Source: Albula goreensis (lineage: Eukaryota > Chordata > Actinopteri > Albuliformes > Albulidae). From it: a stretch of 64,000 bases of DNA. Every line of letters begins with the position of its first letter. Within the stretch, counting starts at the first letter, position 1. This document shows, piece after piece, positions 15,201-26,790 of this stretch. Location: positions 61,503,047 to 61,567,046 of the forward strand of contig CM040741.1 of NCBI GenBank assembly GCA_022829145.1. Direction: 5' to 3'. Both the position numbers and the translations under genes were made by a program. Under the pieces are notes generated by a model. It made no database searches, had not been told where the DNA came from, and saw only the letters and a program-made list of their open reading frames with translations.

Positions 15201-15774
15201 TTTCTGTCTGAGTAAAAAAAAAAAAAAAAACACACTCAAGCCGCCTACTAGGCTTTTTATACTCATTTTCAAATAAAAAAAAAAAAAAAAGAGAGCATGA
15301 GACAGATGTCTTCACTGATGGGTGGAAAAAGCCCTTGTTAGCCTAGCCCAATTAAGGCAATGTACTTTACACTTTCCATGTAATGCCATGTCATACGACT
15401 ACAAATAATGAACACTGAACAAGGTGTAAAACACATTCTGATCCTTGTGGGCTGTTCAGAGAATATTGCATGGCGGTCAAAATTAGGCTTTTGTCAGCAC
15501 AGAAACACTTTCTGGACTGCCAAAAAATGTCCAGTTTTCATGTGCACATTCATGATCCAAATGAAATCACAGCATGCAGCTCTTCAAAACTCAACTATGT
15601 AACATATAGGAATACCATATTATTAATCAATAATAAGATAAACGAGTAACAAATAATAATCATCCAATAAGAAAATCAATAAAAATTAAGCTATTAATTA
15701 ATCAAGGAATTGCATATTTCTTATCAATAAAACTGTCTGATTTTCACATCCATCACTGTTTTCTCATGAGAGCT

Positions 15775-15960
15775 GCCCAAGCTTGGAACAGTTTGCCAGG
15801 TTAAAGGCTGAGTAAAGGCAGAGACCCTCGCAGTGTTCAGGTCCAGGCCTGATGCAGTACTCTATACCATGCAGATTGGAGAAATAATGAGCCTGGCTGG
15901 GCTAAACAGCCTGTCTTTGTCATTACTTGCACTATTCTTCTGATCTCACTGGACTCATGA
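15775..15960 (+). mobile_element. Probable retroelement fragment
   Basis: One frame reads AQAWNSLPG, resembling the W-N-S-L-P motif near the C-terminus of many non-LTR reverse transcriptases. It is followed by stops and a terminal stretch with GGGCTAAACAGCCTGTCTTT, similar to repeat ends I recall from fish genomes. It is heavily decayed, and the family assignment is a guess. Confidence 0.35.
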
Positions 15961-16490
15961 CCAAATTGAGGAGGTATTGAGGAGGCAGGTTTCTCTCTTG
16001 AAATCAAGCATAGCACTTAACTTTACATCTCCACCATAAATACTGCATTTCCAAAGGACCGCTAAGAACGTGTGTAGAAAGCAGGCAAACGGACGCACAA
16101 TTACCGGCCTATCAGGCGTTTAGCTTTGATCTGACAAGATAATTGACAAACTGATGCTGTCCTTTCATCCCACACTGCTGCAGGGTCTGTGATTAGATTA
16201 AATACACAGAGCTATTAATATCCCTCTCCCTTCGCTGTGAGATAACCGTGTCCCGAGTTTCGTCATCGTTCTCACCATGCACTCAGATAATGGGGGCAGC
16301 AAATCAAAAGCACAATAACTTCTCAAGTACAAACTTCTTACGCCAAAACAAATAAACTGAGCACTGCCACAAAAAAAGTAATAAATAAGGCAATAACACA
16401 ATATTAGTCCCATGGAACTACTGATGCACCATCAGAAGTAATACTTCTTACTTTTAATTTGTTTAATTGCCCTTATAACTCTAATGTGCC

Positions 16491-16493
<3 letters not shown>

Positions 16494-16523
<30 letters not shown>
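16494..16523. repeat. TG microsatellite
   Basis: Fifteen uninterrupted GT units in the long downstream intron. Confidence 0.95.
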
Positions 16524-16525
<2 letters not shown>

Positions 16526-16599
16526 GTGATTTTAATTTTGAAATGACAACTCAAAACTCTGGGAGCGAGTGTTGAGTGAGGAGCTCTGCATGTCTCCAT

Positions 16600-16915
16600 G
16601 TCTGCACCCAGGGGCCTTTGGATTTGGGGCTTGTTGTTTATGCAAAGAACAGGCTTACCCCCTCACTCAGGCTTCAGCTGTTAAACGGTGTTCAATTAAA
16701 TTCCATAATTAATGTCTGCCCTGGTGCTGACGCTGTCAGTGATATTAATACGCCCAGGGGTCGGGCGAGATTCCGCCATGCTGCGTTCCGTAAAATGCCA
16801 TCCCTCCCTATGTGTGACAGAACCACAGCGACTTCGTACGTATCCCTGGGAGATTTCCCATGCATTTTTTACAGCTAAAACCATCACTGCCAATATATTC
16901 CCCCCACATTCAAAA
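16600..16915. promoter_or_regulatory. Candidate conserved non-coding element
   Basis: An island richer in GC and CpG than the AT-rich intron around it. It contains clustered homeodomain-type cores (CAATTAAATTCCATAATTAA at 16693-16712). It is open in several frames but resembles no protein. The call rests on composition and motifs only. Confidence 0.3.
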
Positions 16916-17393
16916 TGTGAGGTATTAAAGTAATTATAAATCCATGTAGAATGTGAATTAGGCTCTGCAATTAGTTATGATGATTTGCCAGTACATTTTT
17001 TTTTTTTTTTTTAATGCCCTCAACCACCCCCTCCTCTCTATGGGAAAACTTAAGTTGGCAAGACAGCCTGAATAACTATACACATGCATATAGAAAAATA
17101 TATAAGAAAGAAAAAATACTGAATACATGCAATAACAATTATGCTTGGATGTTTATGTACCCCCCGGAGGTCCATCCATCCCACAATCCCTCTTTCTAAC
17201 TCATTTCTCAGATGCTAACCAGAATTTCCAGTAATCCAGTAATACACTTTGATAGCTTATGTGTATATATATCTTATCTTTCTACTGAGTGCTTCTGCTA
17301 AACCCTTGAAACATAATTAGTCAAGTGCTGCTTTTTTAAGTTGTACTAGCTCCTTTTGAATTTGACACAAAACGGTGTATTTCTTGGGCCTAC

Positions 17394-17599
17394 CTTAAAT
17401 GTGACTCCAGCACTCTGTCCAAGCGTTTGTAAAAGGGACGGGATGTGAAAAATCCGCTCCAGTAGTGGTCATCTCTGTCTGCGTAGGTGAAGAAGTCTCC
17501 GCTCAGCACTGGCAACACTGGGCTGCTCCCTCTCACAGGGTCGATGCCAGCGGCTTTGTGGAGGGCCGCAAAGTAATCTGAAATCGTGCCAAACTGGGC
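17394..17599 (-). CDS. man2a1: Alpha-mannosidase II exon 9: GH38 catalytic domain
   Basis: Encodes [20 protein letters not shown], followed by [20 protein letters not shown] and [20 protein letters not shown], then DRVLESHL with the first two bases of a split codon (phase 2), about residues 463-531. [20 protein letters not shown] is conserved in all Golgi mannosidase II proteins, and its Trp lines the active site. The acceptor is ttctgtacttccgcag and the donor is TTTAAG followed by gtaggc. The next expected peptide (Ala-Ala-Glu-Ile-Leu-Tyr-Tyr and later His-His-Asp-Ala-Ile-Thr-Gly-Thr, with the fourth zinc ligand) was not found at lower coordinates, so it probably lies outside the window. Confidence 0.95.
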
Positions 17600-18170
17600 C
17601 TGCGGAAGTACAGAAAAGAGGCCAATAAAAAAAAAAAAAAACACTTGCAAACTGTGACTCTGACTCTGAAACAACACAGACCATTTGTCATAGAAAACAA
17701 AGATGTTCCAACACTTCCTCAAAAGCTGGTAAAATGATAAAGAATTCAGAACAGAATTGACATCAGGTGTCAAACCCCCCAGCCTGAAAATCAATTTACA
17801 AATATTTCCCTGTTAATTACAGTAGAGAAATCATGTTTCGGTGGGGAAAAAATGTGTTGAGGAAAAAGAAAACCTAATCAAGCTTCTTCTGAAAGTCACT
17901 AATGAATATGTATTGTATGTACATAAAGAGAGGCATAAACAACATATTGGGTGGCTCTCAAATTCTCATTTAGAGGGTGAAAGGTCATCACTTAAAAAGA
18001 GGTCTTCTTCATCAGGGAAAACTAGGGGAAATTAACCTAATATGTATAATCTAAACTTGATTTCATTTTTTAAATATCACGAATATTGGTGTATGTGGCT
18101 ACTGATATGAATACATTTCCATAAGTATGAAAAACATGCATATTAGTTTTTTCACTGCTCAGGAGTACAA

Positions 18171-18226
18171 CTAACTTGTATTCGAATCTATACTGAATCT
18201 AACTTGTACTCAAATCTTTCCTGACA
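18171..18226. repeat. 28-bp tandem duplication
   Basis: CTAACTTGTATTCGAATCT and CTAACTTGTACTCAAATCT start 28 bases apart, with similar linkers. Confidence 0.75.
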
Positions 18227-18532
18227 CAATTCTCAACTAACGACATACAGCTTTTCATCTAGGCCACATCTGTTAGTTAGCCAAACTAACATAAACCTTA
18301 CAACATGCTAGCTACAGCAGACACAAAAAAGACATTTTTCACATAAAAAGACATTAGAAATTTTGTTTAGACACATGTACCTATCACATCTGCTTCTATA
18401 GTTTACATGAATTTGTGACAACATGACTCAGTCTGGGCCAACGTTTATTTTTGTCAGGCACAGCAGAGCCTCCAATACACATTCTTCAGTTCTTCAGTAA
18501 CTCTGAGAGGATTGTAACACTCAAAAGTTACA

Positions 18533-18746
18533 GCCTGTAGTCTAGTGGCTAAGGCACATGACTGGGACCCCTGAGGTTGGCAGTTCAAGCTTTAGTCTAT
18601 CCACAGCAAGAACACCAATGCTGTTGAGCCCCTGAGCAAGGCCCTTAACTTTTGCTCCCAGGGGGGATTGGCCCTTCGTTACCCTAATCATCTGTGAGTC
18701 GCTATGGATTAAAGCATCAGCTAAATAACTATACTGTAATGTAAAG
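18533..18746 (+). mobile_element. tRNA-derived SINE, copy 1
   Basis: Begins GCCTGTAGTCTAGTGGCTAA. TAGTCTAGTGG matches the tRNA-type A box, and AGTTCAAGC about 40 bases on is a decayed B box. The body includes a GAGCAAGGCCCTTAAC block, and the 3' end (GTGAGTCGCTATGGATTAAA, then TAATGTAA) is the tail shared by fish SINEs and L2-type LINEs, which supply the reverse transcriptase. The copy at 62290-62501 matches along its whole length in the opposite orientation. It is antisense to man2a1. Confidence 0.85.
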
Positions 18747-18822
18747 TTACATAAAAACATGTCAGCTGTTGTAAGTTGGATTGTTACTCATGTTATTACT
18801 TTTAGAAGAAAAGCCCACTGAC

Positions 18823-19000
18823 CTTGACGTGAAGTTCAGGGTGGGAGTTCATGTAGTCGAAAAGCTTCTGATAATTCTGGAACTGCTGGTCCCATTCCAA
18901 GGCCTCGGTGTACCGGAAGTCGTCCCCCAGGGGAGCCAGCACCACCTTGGTACGGAACAATTTGGACTTCTTTCGATACTGATCCAGCAACATGTGAACC
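18823..19000 (-). CDS. man2a1: Alpha-mannosidase II exon 8: general acid/base aspartate
   Basis: Encodes the split Arg then [20 protein letters not shown], followed by [20 protein letters not shown] and [19 protein letters not shown], ending in phase 0. LGDDFRY is the second catalytic signature of GH38. The second Asp, about Asp430 here (Asp341 in the Drosophila enzyme), acts as the general acid/base. The acceptor is tttctcattcaaag and the donor is GTCAAG followed by gtcagt. The residues after the first Arg (VHM) differ slightly from the mammalian ARM, while the rest is close to invariant. Confidence 0.95.
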
Positions 19001-21140
19001 CTTTGAATGAGAAAGAAAATAATGTTAGATGGCTTTCATACAGCAGAAGCAACTTTCACCCATTTTAAAAAATGAAGGGAATCCAACAACTGCTATACTT
19101 TTGGGAAGTAACAGCACTGTATTTAAAATATAATGGATATGCTACTGAAATACTCTATATTTGAATAACTTAGAACATGAAAGGATTTGAAACCTTCACA
19201 TGGAATTTAAACCTCCTTCAGCATAGAATGCATTGCTGATTTTTCTCTGTAGATTCACACAAAGGAGGAAAGAAATACAAGTGCTCAAAGGAAACGTGTT
19301 CGCATTGTTTAGTTGACAAAACCCTGAATGTAATTAGGTTTTCAGGGATAATAGTGGAAATCAACACCGTATGAAATGACACAAAACTTATATGTCATAG
19401 CATTCTGTTTTCAGTAAAACCTTCAGTTCACTGCTATTTTTTTTAACCTCTACAGAGCTGACAGAATATTTGCCAACTAAAGTATAATGTAGGTTCAACC
19501 ATGATTTTAGAAAATATCAACATTTCCATCAAAGTAACAAGGAAAAGACATTTGTGTATGTTTTCAAGAATGTTGTGGAATTGACAGGACATAGTGAATA
19601 TTTTCCTCCGATTAGTCATGAGGGCACAAGCTTCCTCCATGATACTTGGTCCTTGGTTTTGAATATGCCTACCCACAAAAATGCACGGTAAAGAAAAAGA
19701 TTACATCTTAGGCTCTCAGCAAAATAACCCTTTAGATTAAAGGTTGTGTTTTTTAACAAGCTGATGATCTGTGAAATTGCAAGCTATATAATGCTTTCAA
19801 AACAACCAATTTTATCTCCTCCAGAATCAATGCTGCTATTTATTTGGGTCACAGCCATTAAAGCACATAAATCTTACGATGTGCCTTTAAATCAAAGTGT
19901 TTTGACATTCCAATGTTTTTCTGTGCCTTCTTCTCTAAGCCAGGGGGCTCATAAAGTTTCCCTTCTCAGCTCCTTCCCCACCTGGTAGCATAGCACGATC
20001 AGCTCTGTCATACTACACAGGTACTGAACACAGGTACTGAACACAGGTACTGCAGGGGTCCCAGTCATGATTAATCTAATACAAGTTCAAAGTGCCTATG
20101 CAGAATATACGCTCTCTCAATACAAATTGTGATCCTATAATTTATTTCACCTTCAAAAGCAATAAAAACATAATAAATGCTCTACCCATATGCCAAATAA
20201 GTTTTAGAATGATGAACTTGGGCATTTTGTAGGAAAACACTATAAATAAAATGACCAGGTCTACACTGCCTGCTGAATAATTTATTGAAATGAAAATAAT
20301 AAATCAGTTGCAAGATATTAATAATAAATCTATTTTATTTATTTTTGAAGTGCACATTATGGTTTTCATTGACCTATATTAAAATTTATTTTCTCCAACA
20401 ATACAGTATGTTAAGCAAAAAAAGCATTTTCCATGTTACAGCCAACATTTTGCATTCTTGTGCTATGGACCACAAAGCCGGTACAGGGGAGTTTCCCCCA
20501 GGTCTCCAATTTCCCTTGACTGGTGCATCTGCTGAACATAAAACACTTTCACACCTACATCCTAACTTCATTTGCATGGTATGTCCGTTTCAGCATATGT
20601 AAGTGGATCAAGACAAATCATTATGAAGATCTATGTCCCAGCCTGGCACAATTAAACAGCAGAGATCAGAGGAGACTGAATGGCAGAGCATCCCACACAG
20701 ACTCTAACTAATTTGAGTCACCGTATCGGTACATTGCTCACTGGCAAATATCGACTTTAAGCCAGGTCAAAAGACGTATGAACTCAGGGGGAGAACGACC
20801 AATGCTGCCAGAGGAGCAGTGGATGTCTACTTCTGCGCACAGTGAAACTGCATCAATGCCTGCCCTGTTTCTTCTATCTGACACAAAAGGTAACTGAAAC
20901 CACAACAATGATAACGGGTGGGGCAAGTGGGGTGGAATCCCAACCCCCCAAAGAGAAAGTCTTACCAAGGAAAAGCCTCCCTGCTGCTTTCAGGATATCA
21001 ACATTTTGCATTTGTCCCATGTTATGCTATGTGAATGGAATTAAGAAGCTACCATATTGTGCAACTCTGGGCTTTAGCAAAAAGCTGCAGTCCACCCTCA
21101 CCCCCCATTTCTCTGCTACTGTTGCCTATGACAGGGTCAC
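19001..21140 (-). other. Intron 7
   Basis: A 2140-bp intron with GT/AG ends. The only repeat I see is a 13-bp minisatellite at 20015-20052. No embedded gene is seen. Confidence 0.9.
20015..20052. repeat. 13-bp minisatellite, about 2.9 units
   Basis: The unit ACACAGGTACTGA occurs twice exactly and a third time short of its last base. Confidence 0.95.
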
Positions 21141-21327
21141 CTCTGCTGGATGTTTCCGTCAGAGATGGGCTGTGGAGGGACCCTCCAGGGACAGCTAATG
21201 CGGCCCCCAGGGAGTCTCTTGAAGTCAAACTGGCAGCAGATCTTGGGGTCTGGGCCGCAGGTGTGGGGGACGTCATAGCTGTAGAAGGGCATCATGTGAC
21301 AGAGGATGTCCGTGCGGGAGTCTGGGT
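21141..21327 (-). CDS. man2a1: Alpha-mannosidase II exon 7: substrate-binding Tyr-Asp and cysteine cluster
   Basis: Begins by completing Asp, then [20 protein letters not shown], followed by [20 protein letters not shown] and [20 protein letters not shown], ending QR with a split Arg (phase 2). YSYD contains the Tyr-Asp pair that binds mannose in the Drosophila structure (Tyr269, Asp270). The cysteines of [11 protein letters not shown] and SCPW form the conserved disulfides, consistent with a lumenal protein. The acceptor is ttttgcatccag and the donor is CAGAG followed by gtgacc. The plus-strand open frames across this exon are shadows. Confidence 0.95.
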
Positions 21328-22024
21328 CTGGATGCAAAACAGAAAAAATGTATTTATTTTTTTTTTATACTCTGAACTGACAAAAGCTTGCCATACTGGC
21401 AAGTCACAGCTGTCGTACCCTTGAGAAAAGTAAGACTGTAGTTTAAATTTTCTCTAGAACATGTAAAAAATACCAAAAATATCAATGTGGGATTACTAAT
21501 GACCCATGATGATTGAGTTACAGTAATATTCAATGTAATGTGAAGGGCTCATTTAATTACATAAATAATTTCGTCCCTAATGGGACAAGCTGCGCAATGC
21601 AATGGAAATGTGATAAAATTCCCCTTGAGGTCTCAGTTTGCAATATTTTATTTTATTACTGAATTACATTGAAGTCTGTCAGGAAAATGGCTGACTAAAA
21701 CTGCCATTTATTTTCATATTTCTGCAAACTTGCTACTTTTGAAAAGTTGCCTGGTTTTCAGATACAAAAGACAGACACTCTCAACTTTATTATGCTCCTA
21801 TGCCATATGGATATACATACACATTTGTAGAGGAGGTGTTGTTGGAAGAATTTAAGTGTTTTTACATAGTATTAATTTGGGTACATTTTTACACCTACAA
21901 CTGACAAGACGACAGATTTTCATGATGCATTTTAACAAAACTGTTTTTTTTTAATGGTAAATTGATACCAAGGCTCAAGTTAAACTCCATTCATTCTACA
22001 AACCGAAGTGCACATTTCCAATGT

Positions 22025-22046
22025 AAAAAAAAAAAAAAAAAAAAAA
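22025..22046. repeat. 22-base A-run
   Basis: A homopolymer tract in intron 6. No adjoining element is recognised. Confidence 0.9.
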
Positions 22047-23850
22047 CCTTTTCATCTCATTATATCATGCTTTTTAATGGGTTTCACGAAATAATACCTG
22101 ATAGTCACACAGATTACCATGTTATGATAGTTAGGGCTGCAAATAAATTCCATCATAGAATAGCTGTGATTCAATTCTCGAGCTATAGATACAGCTGAAA
22201 GCCTGTGCAGATTACAGCTCCTTCAGGAGTCTCAGGAGAGCTTTGCGACAATTTCATTACACTCACCATACATAAATCTTAAAGCCCATCATGCCATAAT
22301 AGCTATATTTCAGAACGTCATACTAATGGCTACAATCGATTCCCACAATATAAAACACAAAATGACCTCAAATAACAATAATAAAATGTATCAAAAGACA
22401 GTGCATGATGCACTGCAAACACAAGATAAGTATTTATGGAAATGACCTTCCAGGACTTGATTTCATAATGGAATAAATGAAAATGGATAGCAATTTTTCC
22501 CATATATTATGCACCAATGCTGACAGTACTGCATGCTGAGGGGGGGTGGGGGGGAGAAAAAAAAATCACTAGATTCACACCCGGTTTCTGAAACAATAAC
22601 CACTTTCAGCAACATGGCAGGCTCAAACCACAGCTTTGCCTTGCTGCGCAAATGCTAATTCACACAATTACACAGAATGATCGATTGGCTTGGCATTGAC
22701 TCTGCGTCACTGGAGATAAATTAACGTACTGTTTTTTTTTTTTCCTCAGGAACTTCAAAAGCTCTACCTCATAACAAAGAACATATGTTGTCATTCCCCG
22801 TATCAGTGTCTGACGTTGATTTTGTACATTCCAAACAGATGTCCTGAAGTAGACCAGGAGGAAACTCAATAAATAATGTACTATAGTGACTCTGCCTCTC
22901 CCTTCACTTTTATTATTGCTATTTTTGATACTGTAATCCACCTCTGGTATACCTCACTGCTCATGGAATCTCATAAGGATCTAATAACCGGAATGCCTCA
23001 AAAGTTGGGCCTAGCACCATACAGATTTGTTATGAAATACATTTTGGAGTCCACGAAAAATGTGTAAGTTATTTTTAAATCAAACCCTGACAGATTGTAT
23101 CCCATCAATAAGCACAGAACTACATGTGAGGCAAACACATGGCTTTGGAACCTTGATTTGTGCCGTGGTTTCTGTCAGTACGTTGGGGAACAGAATGAAC
23201 TCCAGACAAAATCAGATGTAGAATTATTTATCTTTGCCGTTATAGACGGCAAATCAACATGAGCGATCAATAGGGATAAAATTTTTACACATTTGAACTG
23301 AAGGCTAACCATCTTGACCCCAATTCCTCTTCCACAGACTGAATACTGCATACAAGTAAAAAAGATTTTGCAACACAGACCTAATATACACATAAATAAT
23401 ATACAACATGTATATTTACATTTTTAGGCACAGCACATATCCCTCAGTTGAGATAAGAACATCCTTCTGCTGAATTGCACAGAAGAGAGAATAAGTCACA
23501 CTGAGTGTGGCTACCATGTGCAAACAACACTTCCGATAAAGAGCAGGGTTTCTTGATTGGTTCAAATGATTGCACCACCCATTATGGGATTCATGAAGCC
23601 TCACTGTCCCATAACTGCTAAGCAAAGCCATGACAGCAGGATAATGCGTGTCTGATTCTACTCTAGGGGAAGAGCTAAAATGTCTAACGGCTGTGCTAGG
23701 ATCCTTCTGGGATAAAGCATGAAATATCAGCATAATAGGCAACAGCTTTTCACTTTGGCTCCAATTCAATAAAAAAATGAAAAGATAATCTAGTTATATC
23801 ATTAACAAAATTGACATGAAATTTGGTGGCTATCCATTTCTGAGCAAAAC

Positions 23851-23920
23851 CACACACACACACACTTGCACATAAACACACATGCACACAAACACACACA
23901 TCCAAACGCACATGCACGCA
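23851..23920. repeat. Imperfect CA-rich repeat
   Basis: CA runs broken by TTGCA, TAAA and ATGCA units, a decayed microsatellite. Confidence 0.85.
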
Positions 23921-24689
23921 TTTGTATTTACACACATATACATCAGGGGTACAAAGGCAATTACTCAAAATACATGAATGAAATGCAAAGAATAAGTACA
24001 TTTAGAATGCAATTTAATATGCACACTGATTTGCTTAATCTGCTTTGCTGGATCTTCGAGTAAATCACAGAATAAATGTTTTCTGTCCTGCAGGACCTTT
24101 CAATTTTCTTTTTTAATTTAAAAAGAATTTAAAAAATACCCCTTGATGCATACAGCATTTGGCAATGGCTCCCTGTGAAAAGCATCAGACATAGCGGATG
24201 GAGTTTTCCCTGAAGTTTCCTGTTGAAATGATCATTAGGCTGCAACAGTCATCTATTTGAACTGCAATTCTCTCATCTTCCAGCAGTAAGGGTTTACATA
24301 CAGATTTTATACGCGTGGAGCAGGGCGACTTTTCTGCTATTAGATTGATTTTCTGTGCAGTGTGTCCTTAAATGATGTACAGTTTCTCATAAGCCTGAGA
24401 CTTTTATAGGCAGCACATTAGTGACTTAAGTACATGTCCAAAGACAAACCTGTCACAGAAAAATCATTAAATCGTGAAGGATTAAAAATTATTCGTATGG
24501 GGAGCATATTTATGTTTTTTCAGTAATTTCCCTATTTTACACTCTGTCATTCCAGGAGTAACGGCAAATAATTGATCCCAAAAAATTGCAGGCCCCTACC
24601 TACCAAATCGAGTTATTCCACAGGAGGTAAACAAGAACTGGAAAGCAAGGCAGGATAAGCAGTTTACAATTGCGATTCCATGAAAAAAA

Positions 24690-25140
24690 TTGGCTTCTGT
24701 GTGTGATGGAAAAGGCTGCAAAGCCCACTGTTGGCAATGAGATTTAATAAGGCCTCTGTCTGGCCAGCCAAGGGATCAATGAGCGCTGTATCACCAGGCT
24801 GGGAGAGTTGGAAAGGCACCAGTTCTGGTGCGGAGCATCTGGGATACAGGCTCGACTGGGGGATGAGCGGATAAACGCACCCTCTCACACGGCTACGTCT
24901 CCCATCACCAACTGCTCCCGGCCACACGCTGCAGATGCCGCTGGGTAAATGTGGATTATTGCGCGTCTGACCTCCAAATATCCCGTCGCTTTAATCTCGC
25001 AATTGAAGTGCTTTACTGGTCTCATCTGCATATTTACAGCACGACAGTTAACGTTGTGCAAAAAGCATCCTTCCACAAGTCATGAATCTTATAACCGCCT
25101 CTGTGAGCGTTTCCGTATTACCATGGCAAAGCAGACAGGT
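24690..25140. promoter_or_regulatory. Candidate conserved non-coding element
   Basis: A long high-complexity segment with retained CpGs, an octamer-like CTGCATATTTAC near 25026, a CAATTG core and a purine/pyrimidine-balanced flank, in the middle of intron 6. Inferred from composition only. Confidence 0.3.
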
Positions 25141-26099
25141 TAGCTAGTCAAGTTTGCAACCATGCATCTGAATACTGATGAACACTCATTTTTCAAGATC
25201 ACACAGACTCACAAACTTTAACCACATTTAGTACTTTTTTTAAAAAAACACAACGCAAGTAGAGCACAGAGCCAAAAACATCAACAGCCGTTAAAGCAGA
25301 AGGGGAAAATGATTCCTAAATTGCCCAGGTTCTGCGGGGTGGTAAACCAGCATTCAGCCAAACCCAATCAAACGCAACGATTTCCATCACCTTAATCCCA
25401 ACAACCCAAGGCATCAACACAAATTTCCAACATGACACCAAATCCAATACAATAAGGTGCCAATTATTCAAAAAGCATTCAGCTAATTATCATAATTAAA
25501 CAGAACAGAGGTGATTTTGGATTCAGGGGGACCAACTGTTCCATTCATTATCAGATGCTCTGATATTAAACATTAAATGAACAATGATTAAAATATTATT
25601 TTCTTTTTTCACAAATGGAAAAAGTGAGTCATATTCAGAGGAAATACTGATTTGTTTAACATAAACCCAATATGGGCTGAAACTCAAAAAAATGGGTTCT
25701 AAATTAGGAACTACTGTCTACCATGCCATGAAGTAAGAATAATTATTTTCTGGATTGACATACAGCATTCTAAATTCATTCACTATAAATACATTTTCAG
25801 CACAATTAGGCAGTGCTATATTTGTCAAAAAAAATGCTTTTTTTGAAAATAAACAAAATATACATTTTCTTCATGGCCTGAATTAACTCCAAAGAATCTA
25901 ATTTGCCTACTTTTCCTCTGGTTGCTTCTTCCTACATCTTAATTTACTAAGACCGACATGGCAATGTTAAGTTGACATTACTTTGTTCAAATGCTAACTT
26001 CACGAATTGGCACATCCTGCCATCACGAATAAGCAAATTTTCATCATATTACAAAACATTACATCATTTTTAGAGTTCTTAGCTGCCGCAGCTACTTAC

Positions 26100-26273
26100 C
26101 CCAGTTCTGACGCCAGAAGAACTCCAGTGTCTTTTGCGTGGCAAAGTGCTTCTTTACAGAATAGTGTATTCTCTGGATGAGCATGTTGGACAAGCCAGCT
26201 TGTTTCAGCAGGTACGCCATAGTGGGAGAGTGCCCAAAAGGATCGACCGCCCAGCCAGTCTTTGGTTTAACTC
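26100..26273 (-). CDS. man2a1: Alpha-mannosidase II exon 6: catalytic nucleophile
   Basis: Encodes the split Gly then [20 protein letters not shown], continuing [20 protein letters not shown] and [17 protein letters not shown], and ends with the first base of an Asp codon. WAVDPFGHS carries the catalytic nucleophile and third zinc ligand, about Asp293 here (Asp204 in the Drosophila enzyme). The Arg in LIQRIHY matches a substrate-contacting Arg of the family. The donor is TGGG followed by gtaagt. The acceptor (ctcctttgtag before GAGTTAAA) is repeated twice more in the intron just upstream (26325-26335 and 26386-26396). The copy used is fixed by the reading frame, because both others run into an in-frame stop. 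Confidence 0.96.
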
Positions 26274-26420
26274 CTACAAAGGAGCATGGAGAAAAATAAA
26301 CAATTCTGTTGGAAAAGCAGTTCCTTTAACTCCTATACAGAGACATGGGAAAGAATACAAAAAAGTAGCTGTTTTTCTCACAGAATTTAACTCCTATATA
26401 GGGGAATAGAGAAGACCACA
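26266..26420 (-). repeat. Tandem copies of the exon 6 acceptor region
   Basis: The plus-strand word TTTAACTCCTA occurs at 26266, 26325 and 26386, each followed by similar sequence (such as CAAAGGAGCATGGAGA and TACAGAGACATGGGAA). In the transcript every copy reads as a pyrimidine-rich tract, then TAG, then GAGTTAAA. Only the 26273 copy is in frame with the protein. The first unit includes eight exon bases, so the repeat straddles the exon boundary. Confidence 0.85.
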
Positions 26421-26699
26421 AAAAGTTTCACACAATTACACAGAAAAAAGGAAATGACAGCTCCTTTAATATCCACAGCACAAGGGCAACTCTAACAAGA
26501 GCTAAACTTGAAAGGAACTACCATGAAACTTTTCTTCCAGCAAGCATTAAGGAATGACATAGCTCATTTAGACTTTGGTGACATTGGATAGAATGAGATG
26601 ATCAAGGAAAGTAATACAAAAAAAAGCCTCTTCCCCCTTGATGAAAGCAATATTGGGGCGATGGTAATGATCAGGCAAGAGACTGGAGATAAGAGGCAG

Positions 26700-26790
26700 A
26701 GATAAGACACTTCTGGTGTACCCTTGAGAAAGGTACTTAATGTGAATTGCATCAATAAAGACTGTATAATGTAATGTAATCTTTATGTTA
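26700..26790 (+). mobile_element. SINE/LINE tail fragment
   Basis: Contains TACCCTTGAGAAAGGTACTT, a TGAATTGC block and a TAATGTAATGTAA terminus. This arrangement is common at the 3' end of teleost retroposons. Only the tail is recognisable and the 5' part is lost or too diverged. Confidence 0.5.

Larger units (their letters stand above)
1..17393 (-). other. Intron downstream of exon 9 (partial, at least 17.4 kb)
   Basis: No further man2a1 exon and no other gene is recognised here. Open frames are short and resemble no family I know. Contents I can support: a purine tract (3188-3223), a triplet repeat (5695-5735), a 29-base A-run (9672-9700), a GGGT repeat (12204-12218), T-runs near 13100-13133, a probable retroelement fragment (15775-15960), a TG microsatellite (16494-16523) and GC-richer islands near 3080-3330, 5160-5560, 11490-11950 and 16600-16915 that may be regulatory. 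The remainder is AT-rich sequence with nothing distinctive. Confidence 0.8.
17600..18822 (-). other. Intron 8
   Basis: A 1223-bp intron with standard GT/AG ends. It contains an A-run beside exon 9 (17626-17641), a 28-bp tandem duplication (18171-18226) and one SINE (18533-18746) on the plus strand, that is, antisense to the gene. Confidence 0.9.
21328..26099 (-). other. Intron 6
   Basis: A 4772-bp intron. It holds a 22-base A-run (22025-22046), a G-rich tract (22540-22556), an imperfect CA-rich stretch (23851-23920) and a GC-richer island (24690-25140) proposed as a candidate regulatory element. No coding sequence is recognised. Confidence 0.88.
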
